NCBI GenBank assembly: GCA_900291925.1
Contig: UWYS01000001.1
Coordinates: 1,650,325 to 1,714,324, forward strand
Length of the DNA: 64,000 nucleotides
Direction of reading: 5' to 3'
Origin: Thecaphora thlaspeos
Taxonomy: Eukaryota; Basidiomycota; Ustilaginomycetes; Urocystidales; Glomosporiaceae
In this document: one piece after another, positions 57,758-64,000 of the stretch
Layout: the number at the start of each line of letters is the position of its first letter
Numbering within the stretch: the first letter of the stretch is position 1
The notes under the pieces: model-generated
Told to the model about the DNA's origin: nothing
What the model saw: the letters and a program-made list of their open reading frames with translations, nothing else
Databases searched by the model: none
Translations under genes and position numbers: made by a program

Positions 57758-58246
57758 GGCGGTGGCCAAGTGCCGCTGTGCAGTCGAGCGGCGATCTCCG
57801 GCGGGCCGGCAAAGGCGTATGGTCCTTGGAGTTCCTTGTCCGAAAGGCCTCTATGTTGAGCTGTCGGGGAGTCAAGTTTGGAACGAAGGGCGGGTCGAGC
57901 ACAGGGTCAGCGTCGATGCAGAGAAAAGGAGGGGAAGACGCGGATGGTGGTAGTGCCGCGGCAGACTTCCTGTCCGGCTCTCGGGCTGACCAAAGCGCCA
58001 GGCCGCCGCTCCACTTTCAGAACGACGCGCGACAGCATAACGTGATCGACGCCTGCATAAGCGTCACGCCGTACCGCAACGACCCAACACACACCGTGAC
58101 CAGCTTTCCGTGTACATACACACACGCAACACATATCCTTTTCGCGGCTGAGGGTCGTCGAGCTAAGCATTCGATATCAGTCGGCAAGGGGCCAATGGGC
58201 GAGCAGATGTGTCTGTAGGTACAGTCAAAAACCTGGGATCACGAAA
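57758..58246. other. Intergenic: HEM25 promoter
   Basis: Upstream region of HEM25 and 3' flank of the START gene. ACAC-rich near 58110-58130. No gene seen. Confidence 0.5.
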
Positions 58247-59613
58247 CTACTGGGGTCGGATGACGACGTCAAACTTCTTGCCCTTGGCCTCCTCGTCAAC
58301 CTCGAGCGCGAGGATACCGGCCTCGGCGTTGTCGGTGGCCTTGACGAGGGAGCTCGCGGGGCCCTCGACCGAAACCTCGATGCCCGAAGCGTAGAGACGC
58401 TTGGAGTCATACTTGATCTCGAAGTTGTCGGCGCCCTCGCCTGCGGCAGAAGAATTAATTAAGGCAGCAACAAGGGAAATGAGGACGAGGAAAAATCAGC
58501 TCGAGCATCCCGTGGACAAACACAGATCTTCGCCGCACACGCACCGATGTAATGGCCAGTCCACTTCTTCTCGCCGCCGGTCGCCTCGGAGCCGTCGCCG
58601 TCTTCGTAAGTGGCGTGGAGGAGTGACGTCTTGTTCCGCTGCTGGCCCGAAGGGAGGACCTCGTGGGGAGCGTGACCGTAAGTGTAGAAGGTGTCGCGCA
58701 CCTTTCCGACGCACATGGGCGTCTCGGTGGCGATCAGCGATACGACCGACGTCGGGATGCTGCCTGGCGAGCAGAAAAGAAAGCGGGAGCGAAGAGGGTT
58801 AGGATCGTTTGGGTCTCAATGGCCAGAGCTCCCATTCCTGACGCCATGTGCGCACCCCAGCCCGCGACGACTTTCGCAACGCAACTCACCGTTGAGGTGG
58901 ACCTTGACGACATATTCGACCTTGGTGTTGCTGCCTTCCTTTGTGAGCTTCCATGCGCTGACCTCGAGCGTGGCGCGCGTTCGGCTCTTTGCGTAGGAGG
59001 CGGCCTCGCTGACGTACTTGTCGGCCGTGGCCGAGGTCTGGACGATGATGATCTCGTCGCCGTTCTTGTTGATCAGGTTCTCCTGAAGACCGACGATGTC
59101 GCGCGCCCAGACAAAGTACGAGGGCGACTTCATCACGGTGTAGAAGAGGAAGTTCTGGGGCGTGTACCGCTCCAGGGCTGCGAGGCGAGGGAACGGAAGA
59201 AGTTCAAGGGAGGATTGAGCAAGAAGTGGTCAGCTGGCGACTTGATCTCTCTGACGCTGTGGTTCACCGCAACGGCCACGCCGGACGTCGCACTCACACT
59301 CTCCCGACTCGAAGCGAGCGTCCCACTTCTTCCTAAGGCCGGGGATCTGGATGACGGAAAAGATCTGGAAGGGGGTGGCGTTCTCGACGGTGGTGGAGCC
59401 CTTGACGGTGGGGGCATCGTAGGCGTCATCCGGGTTGACCTTGCGGTAGAGGTGGACATCTTCCTTTTCGCCGGCGTCCTCCCACTCAGAGGCATTGGCA
59501 GGGTCATTCTGGGTCTCGAACTGCTTGAGCGCCTTGTCGAGGGCCTGACGATACTCGGCGGGGAGCTCGAGGTAGCCGTCCTGGTCGGTGACGTTGGGGA
59601 TGTCGATCGACAT
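58247..59613 (-). CDS. START-domain lipid-binding protein
   Basis: Exons 59613..59298, 59177..58890, 58763..58545, 58440..58247; 338 residues, all three introns in phase 1. The START fold is read in YDAPTVKGSTTVENATPFQI, LRKKWDARFESGESLERYTP, FYTVMKSPSYFVWARDIVGL, KVEYVVKVHLNGSIPTSVVS and ETPMCVGKVRDTFYTYG. After the domain the chain continues through KKWTGHYIGEGADNFEIKYD to a conserved-looking tail with KGKKFDVVIRPQ. No signal peptide or transmembrane helix is present, so a soluble protein binding sterol or phospholipid is inferred. Ligand unknown. Confidence 0.88.
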
Positions 59614-60600
59614 TGCGGTGGCGGTGGGAGTGCGTGGCGGGTGGCAGGCGGGCTGTATGGAAGTGGGTGTGAGGAGGGAGGGCAATGAAGGGATGGTTGT
59701 GGGACGAAGGGTGGCGACGGCAGATGGTGGTCGAGTGCAGAGGCTTAAAAGGGCCGAGTGTCGACAGCGCGAGTGCGACCCGCCAGAATGGCGAGGCGAC
59801 ACCAAGACGGCTCAGCCACAGGAAAGGAAAGATGGCCAAGCGGCGGTCCCTGGTGGGGAGGGGGCGGCAGCATAGGACCCGCGACAAGGTCAGCCTGCGT
59901 TGGAGGCGAGGCCACTCTATGCAAAGCCGAGGAGATGCAAAGGCCAACGCGTGCTTGCGAGCCAGGCGCGGACCATCCGCCGCCACGCCGTCGGAACGTT
60001 GCGGTGCGGGGATGCGGAGTGCGCGCCTGCATCGGAAGTGCCGGCTGGCTGGCGGTGGGGGAGGATGGGGGTGCGCAGGGATCGCAGCTAGTCACGAGAG
60101 TGTGTCGAAAAGTGAAGCCCAAAAGACAGCAGCCTGGGTCCCTCGACGCTTTGCACATGAGAGGCCCCTCCCGATGAGCTGGTGGCCGTCGCCCTGACAT
60201 GCGTGATGGGCCCGATGACTTGTGGACCCTTGGCCAGGCACACGAGTCGAATTCGGGTCGCGGAGAAGGCGTTCTGGCTCGCTCAACGGTGCAATAAAAT
60301 GGCCAGCGGAGCCAGCTTCGCGCGTGGTGCCAGCTCCTTTTGTTTGTCCTCGCTCACTCATCCCCTCGCCCCCACCGGCGCCTTCCTCCTTTCGCCTGGC
60401 TATCGAGGAGCCCCGCCGCCACCCTCCCCCCTCTTTACCGCCATCCCCCTCGTATTCGACTTCGAGCCTATCTGGCCCTTCCCCCGCTGCAGAACCGAAC
60501 GTGGCGCCCGCGAGCCTTCGCGGAGCGTGAGCGGCGAATCAGGAGCCAACCGGAACAGCTCCAACGTCCCTTCTAGCGCCGTGCCGCGCCCTCCGTCAGG
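59614..60600. other. Divergent promoter region, START gene / Erv2 gene
   Basis: Nearly 1 kb between start codons; several long frames overlap on both strands but none resembles a family. CCCC/CTC-rich 60390-60470 toward the Erv2 start. Confidence 0.5.
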
Positions 60601-61748
60601 ATGCTCCCCCGCTTCGTCCAGCTTTTCCTGCTGGCCTCAATCATCCTCCTGGTCCCCTCGCTCCTCTACCTCTCACACGCACCTTCTTCGACCTATATCG
60701 ATCCAAAAACGGGCCTCGCCTACTCGTCCGACTCGATTCCCGCCGGTGTCAATCCGCTCTCGAACCACAACCCGCTCGCGCAGACATCGCAGGGCGACGG
60801 TGTCGATAGCTCCGCAGCCCACAAGTGGTCCGGCGGCTGGACCTGGGCCGGCGTCAACGGTAACGACGTCATCAGGAAGCCCGTAGAAAAGATCGAGGGG
60901 ACTTGGAAGGGCTGGATCGACAATTGGAAGAGCCTCGGTAAGGAGACGTCGCGAACGCCGCAGTCGGGCGTAATTGAAGCGCCCAACGAAACCAAGGCGG
61001 TGGTGGCGGCGGACGAAGGACCAGACAGGGCAAATGATGCAGCGAAGCAAACGGCGGGACGCATCGACGGCAACATGATGCCCGTCATGACAAACGCAAC
61101 CGCAAAGTGAGCAGACAGCCGTAGTTGGACAAAGACCTGTACAACTGAGATCGAGCCGTGACCGACGTAAGCCAACGACTGATCTCCTCTGCTTCACAAC
61201 TTCAAAGAGTCGCGCTGGGGCGAGCCACCTGGCACTTCCTGCACACCATGACGCTTCGCTTCCCGGACAAGCCGACAAAAGAGCAACGACAGACGCTGAA
61301 GACGTTCTTCGAGATGTTTGGGCGCCTCTATCCGTGTCATTCCTGCGCAGAGCACTTCAGGCAGCTGATGCAGGAACTCCCTCCCCAGACAGGCTCGCGT
61401 ATGAACGCGTCTCTCTGGCTCTGCGTGCTGCACAACAAGGTGAACGAGAGATTGGGCAAACCTGAATTCCCCTGCGACAAGCTCGACGAAAGCTACGATT
61501 GCGGCTGTGGAGACGAGACAAAGGGTAGCGGCAACTCTACGGCGACGGCTTCTTCGACGGCTTCGGCATCGGATGCGACACAGAGCCTCACACCGCTCCA
61601 TCTGACGCGTCGCCAAGAGCAGCTCCAAGAAGGGGTCAGGGCGCTGGCCAGGAGGGCGCTCGATTTTCGAAGCAACAGTTCGTCGGACGGGGAGGCGCAG
61701 CGGTGGGCAAAGCGGGCGACGGAGGATTGCCTCTGTCGGGTGCGTTGA
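60601..61748 (+). CDS. ERV2: FAD-linked sulfhydryl oxidase, ER type (Erv2-like)
   Basis: Exons 60601..61106 and 61208..61748 (GTGAGC / TCAAAG, phase 2); 348 residues. An N-terminal signal anchor (FVQLFLLASIILLVPSLLYL) is followed by a disordered linker of about 140 residues and the Erv/ALR domain: GRATWHFLHTMTLRFPDKPT, GRLYPCHSCAEHFRQLMQEL with the redox CxxC, WLCVLHNKVNERLGKPEFPC with the FAD-contacting Cys-x2-His-x-Val-Asn pattern, and a Cys-rich CDKLDESYDCGCG. Erv2 makes disulfides in the ER lumen and hands electrons to oxygen. The Ser-rich tail after about residue 275 is longer than in yeast. Confidence 0.92.
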
Positions 61749-62432
61749 AGGAGGATCGCATGCCTCCGACCTCGTCGCGGCATCGGACGTCATCTCCTCG
61801 ACCGTGCATTACGCTCTCTTCTCTAAGCCCCCTCGGCACTTACGCTAGCGCTTGTACTTTACTCAGGACGTTTCTGAGTTACTACTCACTTTCATTGCTT
61901 CTTCTTCATTCGCCTTCTCTCCCACCACGGTGAAGACGCTCTACCTGTCGCCTGTCTTCCAGCCCGCGAAAGAGAGTGAAACGGTAATGTCTTTCGTCTC
62001 TAGCCCTACGCGCAGCCCTGTTCGCTCTCCTTCTCGAAGCTGTCGGTGGAAAGTCGAGCGAGTTGTTATTTACCGCGCAAGAAGCGAGCAAGCTCGTGCA
62101 GGCTGCCTTGCTCGAAAGGCATCGCACTAAGAAGGGCGTTACGCCGTTCTTACCGTCATGGCGGTGGGGCCGTGCGTCGGATAGAAAGCCCGGCAAAAGC
62201 GGGCCGGTTGCTGTGCCTCGTTGCGTCGGCGGGTCGAGAGAGGACCCTGCCTCATCTCCCTCGCCCGCACCTCCCGGCTCTCCCTCTCTTCGTTCTTCGT
62301 TCTCCCCTCGCTCTTCTCCCCTCTCGCTACCTCTCTTTTCCACCCTCACCATCTCTTCCAAGCACCCGTCACCACATCATCACTGACACGCAAAAGCCTC
62401 GAGACGACAGCACCCACGACGACAGCCCCACA
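61749..62432. other. Intergenic upstream of the last gene
   Basis: Pyrimidine-rich from 62220 to the next start codon. No gene seen. Confidence 0.5.
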
Positions 62433-63812
62433 ATGACCGAACGCAAGGCAGTCAGCGACCTGGCTCGTCTCTCTAGTCGCGTCGTTCGCATCCTTGCCCA
62501 GAACCCGGGCCCCTACACGCTCAACGGCACCAACACCTACCTCGTCTCCTCGCCTCCGATCTCGCGCGCAGAGCGCGGCAAGCTGCGACCGAGCATCTTG
62601 ATCGATACCGGAGAAGGCATCGAAGCGTACATTCCCTGGCTCGAGAAGGCCATGCGGGGCGGAGCTGTCGGTGAGGGCAGCGCCGACACGGCAAAGGCGG
62701 AGGGAGAAGCCGAAGGAAAGCAGGAAGGATGGGTGACTTGGGTCAGCGATATGTGAGTCGACTCGCTGCTACCAGAGGACGCCGTGATGAGGGTCGATCG
62801 CTGACGATTTCCCGCTTCCCCGCTTGGTCTCACCGCGTCCCCCAGCATCCTCACCCACCGCCACGGTGACCACACCAAAGGACTCCCTTCTGTCCTCTCG
62901 TTCCTCTCACGCCTACGTTCCGTCCTCTCAGCCTCCTCCCTTCCGCCGCCACGCATTCACAAGTTCCCGGACGTCGACACCGACCCTTCGCTCGTATCGA
63001 CGCTCCATTCCCTTCCGACCGGCTCTTTTACCTCGTACTCGGCCTTCGACGGCCCGACGCCTTTCTGGCCTCTGAAGGACGGCGACGTCGTCTCGCTCGC
63101 AGCCCTCGAAGGAGAGGAGAAGTGCTCGCTGAAAGTGGTTCACACGCCGGGACATACGGCCGACCATGTCTGCCTGCTGTTGCAGGAGGAGAGGACCCTC
63201 TTCTCGGGCGATCACGTCCTTGGAAGTGGGACGACGGTGTTCGAGGACCTCAACGCCTACCTGTTGAGCCTCTCGAAATGCATCAAGCTCCTCGCCGACA
63301 TCGGGCCCTCGACCACGCCCGCATCGACGATGACAGAAGAAGCGGACGCGATTCCTGGGGGCGACGAGAACGTCATCTACCCCGGCCACGGCCCGCTCGT
63401 CTCGACCGGCCGCGCTGCTCTCCAAACCTACCTCGCTCACCGTCTTGATCGAGAACGTCAGATCCTCTCGCTCCTCTCCACCCCCGCTCCCTCTGGTCAA
63501 GACGCGTGGACGATCTCTTCTCTCGTCTCGTCGCTCTACTCTTCGTACCCGGAACACCTCTTCCCGGCCGCATCGCGGGGTCTGTTCCTGCACCTCCACG
63601 CCCTCTCCGTTGACAATCCAGAGGCGAAGAGGGAGAAGAAGGTGAAGGCGAGAACTTTACCGGCATATGCGAACGGAAGGGAAGCCAAGGAAGGAGAAGT
63701 ACCCATCCCGAAGGACGAGGCGGAGTATGTCGAGGTCATGGACCTGGAGTGGGTTCTGATCGACGGGATCGAGGGAACGAAGAGAGGCGTTGGTCGCGGC
63801 GGCAAGGGTTAG
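62433..63812 (+). CDS. Metallo-beta-lactamase-fold hydrolase (LACTB2-like), 3' end formed by the telomere
   Basis: Exons 62433..62752 and 62846..63812; 428 residues. Zinc ligands of the fold are all present: [12 protein letters not shown] (HxHxDH, restored across the intron), [31 protein letters not shown], and [10 protein letters not shown]. The N-terminus [20 protein letters not shown] and the C-terminal winged-helix-like region match LACTB2, an endoribonuclease in animals; role here is inferred. The chain ends in [12 protein letters not shown] and the stop codon TAG lies inside the first telomeric repeat unit, so there is no 3' untranslated region outside the repeats. The last residues may be native or newly made by telomere addition. 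Confidence 0.88.
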
Positions 63813-64000
63813 GGTTAGGGTTAGGGTTAGGGTTAGGGTTAGGGTTAGGGTTAGGGTTAGGGTTAGGGTTAGGGTTAGGGTTAGGGTTAGGGTTAGGGTT
63901 AGGGTTAGGGTTAGGGTTAGGGTTAGGGTTAGGGTTAGGGTTAGGGTTAGGGTTAGGGTTAGGGTTAGGGTTAGGGTTAGGGTTAGGGTTAGGGTTAGGG
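63806..64000 (+). repeat. Telomere, (TTAGGG)32
   Basis: GGG followed by 32 perfect TTAGGG units to the end of the window. G-rich strand reads 5' to 3' toward the end, as at a right-hand chromosome terminus. No degenerate subtelomeric units precede it. Confidence 0.98.

Noticed and set aside
63806..64000. CRISPR-like regular repeat
   Set aside because: Perfect 6-base TTAGGG units without spacers at a sequence end: telomere.

Overview
This window is the right-hand end of a fungal nuclear chromosome. It finishes in 32 tandem TTAGGG repeats. Short introns (about 44-225 nt) with GTGAGT/GTAAGT donors interrupt nearly every gene. Gene density is high (28 protein genes plus one gene relic), base composition is GC-rich, and protein types such as the RBM22 splicing factor, two Zn2Cys6 regulators, Pmp3, Hem25 and Rsp5 point to a basidiomycete. 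The overall style fits Ustilaginomycotina-like smut or yeast relatives, but species cannot be told from the sequence alone. There is no rRNA, convincing tRNA, transposon or CRISPR array. Exon coordinates given here were built by hand from splice consensus, reading phase and family conservation.

Layout. 0-13 kb: a RING-like protein with a SUMO-interacting motif, class II fructose-bisphosphate aldolase, a glycolipid transfer protein, peroxisomal urate oxidase, and the C2-WW-HECT ubiquitin ligase Rsp5. 14-25 kb: a predicted secreted low-complexity protein interrupted by an in-frame TGA, a fused Mzm1 / mitochondrial ribosomal bL31 gene, a relic of a serine dehydratase exon, a tiny mitochondrial membrane protein, an ERI1-type exonuclease, the splicing factor RBM22/Slt11 and the SWR1-complex zinc finger Vps71. 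26-35 kb: a bacterial-type Fe-S L-serine dehydratase, a Zn2Cys6 regulator, an Mpr1-like acetyltransferase and Pmp3. 36-50 kb: an ER-luminal DnaJ ending in HSEL, a second Zn2Cys6 regulator, an alpha-methylacyl-CoA racemase family protein, a small membrane protein, a poly-Q nuclear-type protein, and a methyltransferase. 50-64 kb: a PWI/RS splicing protein, a dienoyl-CoA isomerase, an aromatic aminotransferase-like enzyme, the glycine carrier Hem25, a START-domain protein, an Erv2-type sulfhydryl oxidase and a metallo-beta-lactamase (LACTB2-like) gene that runs directly into the telomere.

Functionally this is mostly core metabolism and housekeeping, not one cluster. Three unlinked enzymes (urate oxidase, racemase, dienoyl-CoA isomerase) end in SKL and belong to peroxisomes. 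Hem25, Mzm1-bL31, the small complex-I-like protein and the serine dehydratase are mitochondrial. Scj1-like DnaJ and Erv2 serve ER protein folding.

The most unusual features are the gene capped by the telomere, the Mzm1-bL31m fusion, a 3-nt microexon in PMP3, a 6-nt last exon coding only Cys-stop in the serine dehydratase, a GC-AG intron in HEM25, and the in-frame TGA in the secreted protein.
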